NCBI GenBank assembly: GCA_022494885.1
Contig: JAGVSM010003485.1
Span: 62,001-126,000, forward strand
DNA from: Micrasema longulum
Lineage: Eukaryota > Arthropoda > Insecta > Trichoptera > Brachycentridae
Length of the DNA: 64,000 bases
Reading direction: 5' to 3'
A model generated the notes under the pieces. That model was not told the origin of the DNA. It ran no database searches and saw only the letters and a program-made list of their open reading frames with translations. Both the position numbers and the translations under genes were made by a program. Positions 32,831 through 43,200 of the stretch are shown here, piece by piece (positions within the stretch are counted from its first letter, which is position 1; every line of letters starts with the position of its first letter).

Positions 32831-32939
32831 AATTAATATTTGTATATAATGTAAATTACTGATCTTTCCGGCTGTTAATTATATCTGAAAATTCATTGTT
32901 TATATAAATTTAGATAATATTATGTACTTCTACTACTAC

Positions 32940-33125
32940 TTCTATCACGCCATTTCCCCTTAGAGGTAGGCAGAGAGAATGGACTGCCACACACGTCTAT
33001 CCTAGCATATATTCCTAGCTTCATCCACATTCATACATCTTCTTATTATGGATAACTTATATAGCGCCATTTTCGTAATATAATACCTCAGGGGCGCTTT
33101 ATTTTTATTGAAGCTTTTATTTTTG
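32940..33125 (-). mobile_element. Family E 3' region and another LINE tail
   Basis: 'CACGCCATTTCCCCTTAGAG' and 'GTAGGCAGAGAGAATGGACT' belong to family E. At 33047 it joins 'GGATAACTTATATAGCGCCA', a tail also present at 52050. Confidence 0.55.
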
Positions 33126-33129
33126 TAAT

Positions 33130-33240
33130 TTAATTAAAACAATTTATTTTGTTGACACATGCTACGGATTTATTCAAATAATTTAGAGAACAAGTGGGTT
33201 TTAAGTTTTTTCCGAAACATCACTTCACTATTACAGCTTA
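33130..33240 (-). mobile_element. LINE tail related to 15425-16160
   Basis: The reverse complement has 'GTGATGTTTCGGAAAAAACT' and 'TTTGAATAAATCCGTAGCAT', parallel to 16074-16160. Confidence 0.6.
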
Positions 33241-33304
33241 TCATACATGCCCTTCGGTTCTGTCTGATTTTGACATGACAAAACCATGACTATATAATAT
33301 TATA

Positions 33305-33335
33305 TAAGTTAGTATATATATATATATATATATAT
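33305..33335. repeat. (TA)n run
   Basis: A simple dinucleotide repeat near a stretch with no other recognised content (33245-33815), apart from a weak LINE-tail scrap near 33538 and a GGATATCCGG-like cluster at 33770-33812. Confidence 0.8.
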
Positions 33336-33814
33336 CTACTAGCAGGCTACAGAAAGTATCTTAGGATTTTAGTTTTAATCAATATAAGACAATTGGAATT
33401 TTTAAAAAATGTAAAAATATTTGATTATATTAATAAAATAATAAAATTAAAAAATTAAAAACCAGATATTTCAAAATTAATTTCGCCGAATGACATTTTA
33501 CTTCTACGTATCTACACTATCTACATCGGTATGAATCTACATTGGCGGGATTTTTGCTATAAGCAATATCTTCCAACTGCTAACCAACCAAAAATAAGAC
33601 AAAAAGTCGGTAAAGGTTTGCGCTTCCCAATTTTTCTGTTTTTTGGTGCGAAGGCAACTATGCTGACTGTTACACATAATACTTTCAAAAAGTTGCCCAA
33701 TTCACAGTTAATGAGGCAATGAAAGCAGTAGGGTCAAATCTAGCAATGAAACGGATAGTGGTTTGGCCGGATATCGGCCCCTACGCCGGATAGCCGGATA
33801 TCCGGCCTATTTAT

Positions 33815-34050
33815 TGTCATCATCATCATTCCCTTCCGCACCTGATGGTGCATAGGAAACTGCGTCGGTACACTGATTGCAGCGTATCTTGATCAATTTT
33901 GTTACATGAAGGTAAGATGATCAGTCTGACGCTTCAGGTACCAGTCCAGGGACTATAAAATACTCTAGTTTTAAAACACCCTTTTAAATAAATATTTCAT
34001 ATCAACCATGTCGGGAATCGAACACGAGACGATTGTCTCCGCGGTATTTT
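33815..34050 (-). mobile_element. SINE1 copy
   Basis: Reverse-complement marks are present: 'GTGCATAGGAAACTGCGT', 'GATCAGTCTGACGCTTCAGG' and 'CCATGTCGGGAATCGAACAC' (inverted B-box). The head end is lost. Confidence 0.75.
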
Positions 34051-34394
34051 TTAATTGTAGTAATCCAATATAGAATACAAATACATAGTTTACAAAATAT
34101 CAAGTTTATACAAAAGGTAGATTCAATATAATTTCCTTTTTATTTATGGATGTAGCCACTCCACTGGCCCACAGGCACGTTCCGGAGTGTCAGGGTATTA
34201 ATTATTTTATACATAATTGCACATCGAGCAATACTTTTACATCAATTGTTGTGTAAAAATTAAAAAGAAATATGAAATAAGATTCTTAAATATACCTACG
34301 TCAATAAAACGAGAAAGGACTTTCAAGAAATTAAAATTATATTCTGATATATATAACATATTCCTCAGCTTCCTGTCTAGTCTTTTAGCTATCC

Positions 34395-34795
34395 ACAATA
34401 TTTTGAGTTTGTCCAAATTTTTGTAGACAAGGACTGGATTCAACTCCCTGGGGAGCTGTTTATATTAACATATTACAACTCAAAATATTGTTGATAAATT
34501 ACCTGGTCCATGAAGAAGTATAGAAATTGAAAAAATAACATTTTCAGGCGTTGCCTAGTATGTAGGTGAAATAATCCAATTAGATGAATCTCACCAGCAT
34601 AAATAAAGGTTTCAGCTCTTTAACTTCACAAACATCAACAGATGAAAGAATTGAAGGAATATAGATGTTCAAATATAGGCAGAATGGTAAATGTTACACA
34701 GTGTGTAAAGTGGCCACTTAAACCAGCCATTGACAGGTCATAAGCTCTGTAGATGCCTAGACTTCTATATTACCTTCTCTTAAATGTTTTTTAGC
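34395..34795. repeat. Family A, fold-back pair
   Basis: 34395-34480 is in forward orientation ('TTTTTGTAGACAAGGACTGG'). 34590-34795 is reversed ('CATCAACAGATGAAAGAATT', 'GTGGCCACTTAAACCAGCC'). Confidence 0.65.
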
Positions 34796-35225
34796 TATCC
34801 ATTTACGGACTCGACCTTTGAAAATATCATTTTTCATTTTGCTCACCAATATGTCTTTGCTTAAAAAGTTGTGTAGCTTAGGGGCCAGAAAAGTATAGTG
34901 CCTGTGTCCGGAATTAGTTTTTTTCTTTGGGAGCAGAAGTATTGTTTTTTGTCTTTGCCTAGTGTCGTAAATTTGTTTTTCGTCATTATGTCTGTCAGGA
35001 TTTTGATGGAAATGTATTAAAATTTTCTTTATGTTTATTTGTCTTATGTCTAGTACTGGAAATTCTGTAAACAGTCTGTCTGTAGAGTATTGGTAAGGCT
35101 TTTTGTGCTTTCATTAATGGCTCTAATGTGGTTTTACTTGTTCCTGCCCATCCTATTATTCCGTAACTGATAATTGATTGTGCTAGAGCATAGTATACAT
35201 TTAGTATACATTAATTTAAATTGTT
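34795..35225 (-). mobile_element. LINE C-terminal fragment
   Basis: The minus frame VYYALAQSIISYGIIGWAGT is the diagnostic part. The remainder toward 34800 is broken but compatible with the LINE C-terminus. Confidence 0.7.
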
Positions 35226-35229
35226 TTGC

Positions 35230-35985
35230 TGAGAATGTTTATAATGTTTTTAAATAAATATATCATTTATGAAGTGTATTGTCAAGTGGATCCGAAACGT
35301 TTTCACGCAAAAAAGTCAACTTTTTTAATTGCAGGAAAAAGTTTAACCTCATTATATTTTTTCTTATCAGGTTGAAATACGCATTTTTATCAATTGTAAA
35401 ACTTGCGATTAAAAATCATATTTTACACTCACCGACGGTAAAAAGTTTATCATGTTCTGCCCACAGAACTAACCACATTTTATTTATTATTATCTACCTA
35501 TGAAAAAATATAATAGTATAGTCATTTTATGTGGTGAATATTTAAGCCTACCAAAATCAAGAATCGAGGCAAACAGATGTATATTTTTGTGTTAGGCGCG
35601 ATTTGAAATAGTAAAATTTAGAAGGCTATCTATGTCTGTCACATCCTTTTGTGGCTTAGCCATGGTTTTCATTTTTTTAAAATCTTCATCCCAACATGGT
35701 TGACATGAAATATATTTCAATATTTTATTTATCATTATTGTGTAAGTAGGCATCTTTAAGACGTATCAAAATCATTAAGTCTTCTAGAGGCGTTATTTAG
35801 AAATTTTGATAAATAGGTATTTGAGAAAAAAAATATTCCACATGTCCTGCAATATGACTGCATGAAAGTTATGGTAGTCATATGTCAACTGTATCATCTC
35901 TAAGAAAAATAACCCTTAGGCATAATGTTCGAAATACTGTTTTCCAAATCGAGAATCTTGAAATATTTTTTGTAATCTGCAAGCA
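35230..35985. other. Unassigned stretch
   Basis: No gene recognised. A phrase 'CCCAACATGGTTGACATGAA' near 35690 is a SINE1 scrap. Confidence 0.3.
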
Positions 35986-35989
35986 AGTA

Positions 35990-36262
35990 ATATAAAAGGC
36001 AATTGGTAAAATAAACCAAAGTAGGGAACAAAATGCCGAACACTCCTCTAGTGGAACGGAAGGCCTGTTGACTACTGCCAACAGGCCGGCTTCTCCTGAA
36101 GAGTTTTAAGTGGTTTCCTCTCCCCATGAGCAAATGCTGAGAAGTTCCTGATTGGCCCACTTAATATTCTTCCTGATCCCAACAGTTAAGATAAATTTGA
36201 ATAAATGTAGTTGCAGAAAAATCCTCTTTTGAAATATAAACCTTGTATATTATAAGCAAGGT
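35990..36262 (+). repeat. Repeat F copy 1
   Basis: It is the reverse complement of 61845-62115. On this strand it reads AIGKINQSREQNAEHSSSGT, then ANRPASPEEF and a stop. The other copy encodes nearly the same residues and stops at the same place, so it may be the coding end of an unidentified mobile element. The opposite strand is also open in both copies. Confidence 0.6.
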
Positions 36263-36349
36263 AAAAAAATAATGCAACTCCCATATAAAAATATAAAAAA
36301 CATCCAGTTGAAGACACTTATCCGCGATTTTGGTTACACTAGTTTTTTT

Positions 36350-36620
36350 TATTTTTAAAAAAAACCTTTATTAGCATAAATAAACAATACATTCAGTAGA
36401 AAAATGGAACACTTAAGGTTGAACTTGCCAAAAAAGAGTCTAGCTCTTGTGTTTGGCAAGTTTACAAAATAACATAAAAATAAAACATAAAATGCAAAAC
36501 AAAATAATAAAATAAATAAAAAATTAAACAATTTTAAAAATTGAGAAAATATAACACTAAAAAAATATTAAATAAAAACACAAAATTTGTAAACACGGGC
36601 ACATATTGAACATACATCTC
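36350..36620 (-). repeat. Probable retroelement 3' tail
   Basis: 'AACTTGCCAAAAAAGAGTCT' then 'AGCTCTTGTGTTTGGCAAG' resembles 50620-50655. A-rich sequence surrounds it. Confidence 0.4.
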
Positions 36621-37440
36621 TTTTTTTAAAATACAGTTAATGTTAATTATGTCGAGAAGCTTTTCTTTAATTTATCCTTAAATTTTTAAAGTTGATAAAC
36701 AATAATAAATCTAATTGTAGGAATCCTTTCGGGTTCCAAGGCTTTTATTCCTGTTTTATGTGCGGTGTTGGCTTTTTTTACCTTGAGTAGGCTACTGACC
36801 TAACCATCTTGAGAGGATGAATCCAGCAAAGTTTTCTAAGATTGTGATGGACGAGATCCCAGAGGATGCAGACCTCCAAGACGACCACCAAAGAAGTGAA
36901 AGGAAATTTGGACGTCTGCATCATAGGATCAAGACTAACGTCCAGTCAAAACAGATCGCAAGACCTAAAGAAAGAAGAAGAATAAACCTAACTGTGTATT
37001 CGATACTCATATATACATTTTGATTAAGAATACTTAATCATCTTTCGGATTAGGAAATTTCCTAACATAATTTTACTAACGCGATATTACAGGAATGTAG
37101 TTTTATGAAACCCGGACTCAATTTCGACCTTCACGCTACGTTTTCGTCTAAAAGTGAATTTAAAAGAATGCGATGAACAAATTACGCAGAATCATGTGCG
37201 TAATGCTTTCGTACTCGATAATGAGGCGGATTTATAAGGAACATATTGTTCACTGTTCATTAATAACATGTTCTCAATGGAATATTATCTAATTAAAACA
37301 ATGCCGACATTTGTGTACGCATTGAGTGACCCCCCAAGAGGGAAGAATACTAACTTTATGTTAAACAATAACATCTGTGAATCTCAGTTTGGCCAAACGC
37401 AAAAATCCAGACGGAACGATAAAATGTCGGACTGATTTAT
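36620..37440. other. Unassigned stretch with a weak LINE-like scrap
   Basis: 36780-36990 holds an open frame starting MNPAKFSKIVMDEIPE and, in another frame, RRPPKK, reminiscent of the GRPPK end of LINE proteins. The evidence is weak. The rest shows nothing. Confidence 0.25.
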
Positions 37441-37444
37441 ATTG

Positions 37445-38345
37445 ACAATATTCTGAGTTAGTCTAAATTTTTGCAGACAAGACTGGATTCAACTCCCCAG
37501 GGAGCTGTTAACATTAACATTTTTACAACAGAGATTATATTATTATTATTTTATAAACATTAACGGCAAATCTGCTTTTTACAAACATTTATAATATTAA
37601 CATATTTGGCTTAATATATATATATATTTTTTTAAACATGAATTCCCTTATACTCAAAATTTATTTTTAAAAAATTAAACCAAAAATTGTACAAGATTTA
37701 TATTTAAAAAGTTAACCTAAAAATTATACAGCATATTCAGTAGAAAGTTTAAATAATAAAACATTCTATAGTAAAAAAACAAGAAAATCATAAGTGCTGT
37801 TTCACACAGCTAGACAAAGTGAACAAAAAACTGTATTTATATATATACATATATATTATGAAATGCATGAATAAATAAATATAATTACCATTCACCATCA
37901 TTGAAAAAGTTCAAATGATGATGAGATGAATAACATTTTAGAGAAGGTAATATATAGGTAGGTAGGTTTTTGACTAAGGCGGCCTCCGTGGTGTGGTGGT
38001 CAAGACGCTTGACTCACGCACAGAAGGTTGAGGGTTCCCGGTGAGAAAAAAAAAAATAAAACGTAATTTTTCTCAAGCCTGGGTGTTCTTTGATGTAATT
38101 TACAACTGTAATTGGGCCTCCTGGGCTGTTGTGGTACAAAAATAAAATACAGAAGTCTAGGCATCTGCAGGGCTTGTGACCTGTCGTTGACTGGTTTAAG
38201 TGTTAAAGTGTCAAAATATTGTTGATAAGTCCACCTGGTCCATGAAGAAGTATAGAAATTGGAAAATTAAAAATTTCAGGCGTTGCCTAGTACATACATA
38301 ATTATTTCACCTACATAGGTGAAATAATTCCATTAGATGAATCTC
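37445..38345 (+). repeat. Family A copy with nested insertions
   Basis: Family A begins at 37445 ('TTTTTGCAGACAAGACTGG') and is interrupted after 'ACAACAGAGAT' near 37535. It resumes near 37915 ('GATGAGATGAATAACATTTT'), is interrupted again by a SINE2 at 37978-38155, then finishes 'GACCTGTCGTTGACTGG'. The first insert is an AT-rich retroelement-like tail. Confidence 0.7.
37978..38155 (+). mobile_element. SINE2 copy
   Basis: 'GGCGGCCTCCGTGGTGTGGT' head and 'TTCTCAAGCCTGGGTGTTC' body. Part of the B-box region is deleted. Confidence 0.8.
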
Positions 38346-38404
38346 ACTCGCATAAAAAGACGGTCTCTTGTGTTTGGTGTGGGATTACATGTTATATACT
38401 CGTA

Positions 38405-38497
38405 TAATAGATTACATTTATTTTTTGTGTTCTCACCAGGAATCGAACCTTCCATGCGCGAAGCATCTCAATCACTACACCACGGGGGCTGCTTTCT
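38405..38497 (-). mobile_element. SINE2 head, inverted
   Basis: The reverse complement gives 'GCCCCCGTGGTGTAGTGATT' and 'AAGGTTCGATTCCTGGTGAG'. Only the tRNA-like head is present. Confidence 0.7.
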
Positions 38498-38619
38498 TCA
38501 CTTAAGTCAGAACGAAACCAGAAGGGTCCATGTTTGAGTATTGGAGCTGGTCATTACTTTTCCAGTAAGATAATAATTTGTTTTAATAAATATATATTTT
38601 TTTAATATCACAGTTTTAA

Positions 38620-39320
38620 AAATGCAAAAGAGTTTGTGTACCTTGAAAGTAGGATTACTTGGGATGGTAAAACAAAAAGAGAAGTCCACTGCCACATGCA
38701 TCAAGCAAGGCTGACATTCAACAAAAATAAAAGATTTTTCAATTGAAAGAACAAAGACCTAATGCTCCTCTAGCAACTTACCAAAACGTATGTAGGTATG
38801 AATCATATAGATGCATGACTGTAAGACATGGTGCCTAACCAAAAGAGGCCTTTGAGATGTGGTGTTACGGAAGAATATTAGGAATTTCCTGGTGAGACCA
38901 CATTACTAAGGCGTCATTAGTGATGTGGTCTCACTACCTCGTCAGGTTCTCAGTAGAATTGAAGAAGGGAGGTCAAAAACCATCCCAGAGAAATGAGCCT
39001 AAAAGATCGGCCAAAGTATGCGCCATGGGGGTCTCTTGCATGAAATAATAGAGGAGACAAATCACAGAAGGCGTCCCCCATGGGAGTATTTAGCACACGT
39101 GTGCAAGAACTTGAATTGTGCTTCATATGTTGAGCTGAATATGGCTGCAGAGGACGAGATGCAGGTCTTTACTGCAAACCAATCTCCAGGATTGAGACTG
39201 CGACGAAGATTTTCCCGTCGCTTTTCAATAAGAGACGGGGCGCTAGATTCCGTTGGATCCGGCTCTGAATTGGACATACAATGACGGAATAGTCGACGTG
39301 CGTTCAAGAGAAGATTTATG
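38620..39320 (+). mobile_element. LINE C-terminal fragment
   Basis: Broken frames read VYLESRITWDGKTKREV, then GVTEEY-like residues with 'SWWDHIT'-type remnants. Finally LLHEIIEETNHRRRPPWEYL and KNLNCASYVELNMAAEDE appear. This order is the known C-terminal part of a widespread endonuclease/RT LINE type. Confidence 0.75.
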
Positions 39321-39329
39321 AATGTAGAT

Positions 39330-39890
39330 GGGAACGAGGTCTGAATCCAAAGACAGTGATTTTTTAAATTTTAGGAAATCATAGTCTTTATATAAATACA
39401 AGGTACAAAATAACAATTTAAAAAAAAAAAACAATTATAGATTTCTCATTAATTTATTATGAATGCAGGAGGAGAGGGAAAAATAATTAAATTCTTAAAA
39501 AAATAAACATACGAAAATATAAATATTTTTTAAAAAGTACATAAAAGGGAGAAGACATTGTATGGCTCCAACTCTACTTTCCTCCCCTCTCTCTCTGCTT
39601 CCATGAATATTTGTCATTCTTAGTAAAAATTCACAACCAACAATAATTAATTAGATGCAGGTAGTAGATGTAAGGTACATATGAATAAGGAAAATTAAGA
39701 GTTGAAATTAAAATTTAAAATAAAAATTAAAAGTTTAAATTAAAAGTCAAACGTTAAAAGTTAAGCAGGAGATAAATTTAAAATGTTCTTAACAGATCAG
39801 ATAAAAATATGGTATTTACTATTTACAGTGTAATATGTCGATGTCACTAAAACTACCACTATAGGTTATCTATATTCTTCAAAGAGTGCT
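39330..39890. other. AT-rich stretch, nothing recognised
   Basis: No gene recognised. Short AAATTAAAA-type repeats occur at 39700-39760. Confidence 0.35.
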
Positions 39891-39894
39891 GTTT

Positions 39895-39965
39895 TTCATA
39901 TGGTGATGTGGCATTCTATCCTCCCTACGTGCGCATACGGGGAAACGGCGTGATGGCGTTTGTTA
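39895..39965 (+). mobile_element. Family E 3' region scrap
   Basis: 'GGTGATGTGGCATTCTATCC' and 'CATACGGGGAAACGGCGTGA' are the reverse of the marks seen at 28680-28760. Confidence 0.65.
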
Positions 39966-40110
39966 GTAAATAGCGTAAGTCGCTCGTTGCTCGTTGCTAG
40001 CCCTCCCCGCCCGGGGCGCAACCCAAAAGACATATTGTGAATGGGTGCTCTGCTCTGTAACTAATTTGCAAAATAGTTTCGCAAATCATTTATTATTCAC
40101 AGCTCCAAAA

Positions 40111-40120
40111 TATATAAATT
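40111..40120 (+). promoter_or_regulatory. TATA box of the four-exon gene
   Basis: TATATAAATT lies 91 bases before the ATG at 40202. The start would be near 40142-40150, giving a leader of about 55 bases. Confidence 0.5.
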
Positions 40121-40201
40121 ACAATAAATGTGAACTGCCTCCATTGTATGTTCATCTGCGCCGAGTGCATCTAATCCAAAGAAAGTAGACTAACAAAAAT
40201 A

Positions 40202-43200
40202 ATGAAGAACTTCCGGAATTGTTCACTTCTCGTGGTAAGTGGCCTCATGGCCTTTTTCCAGTAATACAAACATAAACCTTGTTTGGAACTTCAATGATCA
40301 AATTATTCACTGAAAAAAAATTACACTGTCAGCGACACGATATTCCAATATCCTTATTGTATAAATCTATAAATATTTTATCCGTTAGAGCTTTATTATG
40401 GTCTAAGCTGGTTTCTCGGCATGCGTCTCTATCTGAATATAGAAATAAATCAGAGCAAGTATATAATACTCGGTTCACTAGTAAAGATGGACTAGCTCTC
40501 CCTAAATTCAATAATAAATACGGGAAAAGAACACTAGAGTACAATATACCAAAAATGTATAATATTTATGCTCCCATTAAATATAAACAATCAAAAAAAC
40601 TTATCAGGCCGAAGAGAAAGACGTCTACTGAGAATCTGGCTTAAATAAATATTGATTTTTTTATCATTTTATAAATTATGTATATATCCACCCACCACCA
40701 TTCCCTTTCCGCACATAATGGTGCATAGGGCACTGCATTGGTACACCGATTGCAGCGTATCTTGATCATTTTTTACATGAAGATAAGATGATCAGTCTTA
40801 CGCTTCAGGTACCAGTCCAGGGACTATGAAATATTCTAGTGTAAAAAAAACCCTTTTAAATAAATATTTCATATCATCCATGTCGGGAATCGAATTCGAG
40901 ACCTCTTTTGCAAGGTATGCAAACGCGCTGACCATTACGTCACGAGGCCGACAGTATATATATTAGAACTTAACTATAAGCACCTGCTGACGAACTGCAT
41001 TTTATGCAGTTCAGTAGACTTGATAATTTATATGTTAATTTTTGTATGCTTTTGATAAATAAAAAAAGCAGTCATGAAATTGTAAAATGTAAAAAAAATT
41101 TTTTTTTTACAGGGTTTGTATTTATACAGGAATTTCCAGGCTAGTCGTGACCTGAAAGAACCTCTGTACATTTCAAAATTGTAAAATAAATAAACAATTT
41201 TTTTTCTTCTTTATAGTTCGCCCTGGCAGTGGTCTCGCACAGTGGTAACGCTCTGTATCTGTCCCAACACAAATGGTTCAGCGCGGAGCAGCCCCAACCG
41301 CACAGTGTGGTGTTTGTGGAACCAGTGGAGCACGTCCAGCGCGTGGAGCCAGTGCACATTCAACAAGTTCAACATGTGCAGCCAGCTCAGGTATCCTAAT
41401 TACAGGGGCGAACGGTGTATAGAAGCGATTATGCACAGCTCACCATTATATTTGACTAACCATAACAATGTTTTATTGTTACTTTATTTACAGAAAAACA
41501 AATAAATAATTACCATTTATTTTAAATCATTTCCACGATTTCCAGAGTGATTTATTTGAAGATTTTTTTTTTGCTACGTCTTTTTGCTTCGTATAATGGA
41601 CCACGCTAGTGATTAAACGTCAAATGGTCTAAAAAACTGCTTCAAAAATATAACTAAAACTAATACGGTTTGGTCAATTCAACCTAATGAAGTGTTTTGG
41701 GTAATGCTTAAGGTCGCAATAATGTGTTAAATGAAAATCATGATAATTAATTTGGTAATGTATCCAAAATAAAACACGTATATTGGATTTTAATCCTACT
41801 TTATTTTTTAAAATGTACAAGAGGGTATATTGTGACGCGGTTGATAATGTCCTAACAAGCCCCTCTTGAATATTAAAAAAAATAAAGTAGAATTAAAATC
41901 GAAGAAACGTATTTTATTTTGGATACATCACCAAATTTAATCTGGATCTCTACCAATTTTCGGCATACACAATAAATAAGAAAATAATAATGTTTAATTT
42001 CACGTATTTTTTGACGTTTAATCATCAGTGTGGCCATATATGAAGCCAAAATTAGTCGCATGGAAAAAATAAATATCCCCAAATTAACCACTCACTAGGG
42101 AATAGAGTCGATTTATAATTGAACGTAGTTATGCAGAAAGCAGCCAGTCCACAATTTTAAAGAAATTAAATATTTATGTTATCGGGTGCAGGAATATCAA
42201 TTCTATGTTCTGCTAAAAACAACCAGACCGCTTTCGTACAAAAAACTGTATTAATCACCTTCTGAAAATGGTGTCGAACACAAAAAAAGCATTTCTCAAT
42301 TTGCAGAAAACACCCACATCTCTAGAAAAATGTTATGGTTTTTAAAAAATCATTAAAACTGGTAAAATACATAATTAGATTCTTGTTTGTAATATAAAAA
42401 AAAACTTATGTATTCATTGTTCATCATTTGTTAAAGTCAAAAACATTCCAACTGTTGTTTAGATTTGATAATTCATTCATTTTACAAAAGTGCTATTATC
42501 TCAGTTTCATTTTTATATGGCTGGCTTCTTTCTGCATAACTACATTCAATTGCACCCCTGAGCCGTCACCACCCCTCCACAAAACAGTTCTTACAAAGCA
42601 ACGTTTGAAGCGAAATATTACTGTGTAAAACCACCTTACAAACAAATATTTCGTCCCAACCCAGGATTAAGAATTTTTATCTGAGTAGTTTTTGCAACTG
42701 TCATCGAGTCAAAAACACTCTTCCATGATTTTAGTTCTATTTCACGCACAGAACGGTATTCTTCACCCGCCTGGATACAGACCGAACACATATTAAAAAA
42801 CGGTGGATGACCCCGGGGTGCAATGAATAAGACGTTTGTATCAAGCACAGAGAGTTCCGGGTTCGATTCCCTGTGAGATTACAATTTATTGTATTTATTT
42901 ATTAAAAGAAAACAACAGCCATTACAACAAAAAAAAAATATTTACAAATAAACCAAAATTATAGGCCAATTATAGTTTTCTATACATTACTAAATACAAT
43001 GTCAAAAAAAGAAAAAAAAGGCGTACACCGAAATAACCACTCCGTTTCATTCCACACGTAAAAAATAAATAAAATATTACAATAATAATGAAATAATAAA
43101 AAATAAATAAAAAGTTTTTTGTTTAATCGAACTAAAAAATCCTTTCGCCAGCGGATCCATACGGAGTAATACGGAGCCTTCCTTCTTTCTTCTTTCAAAC

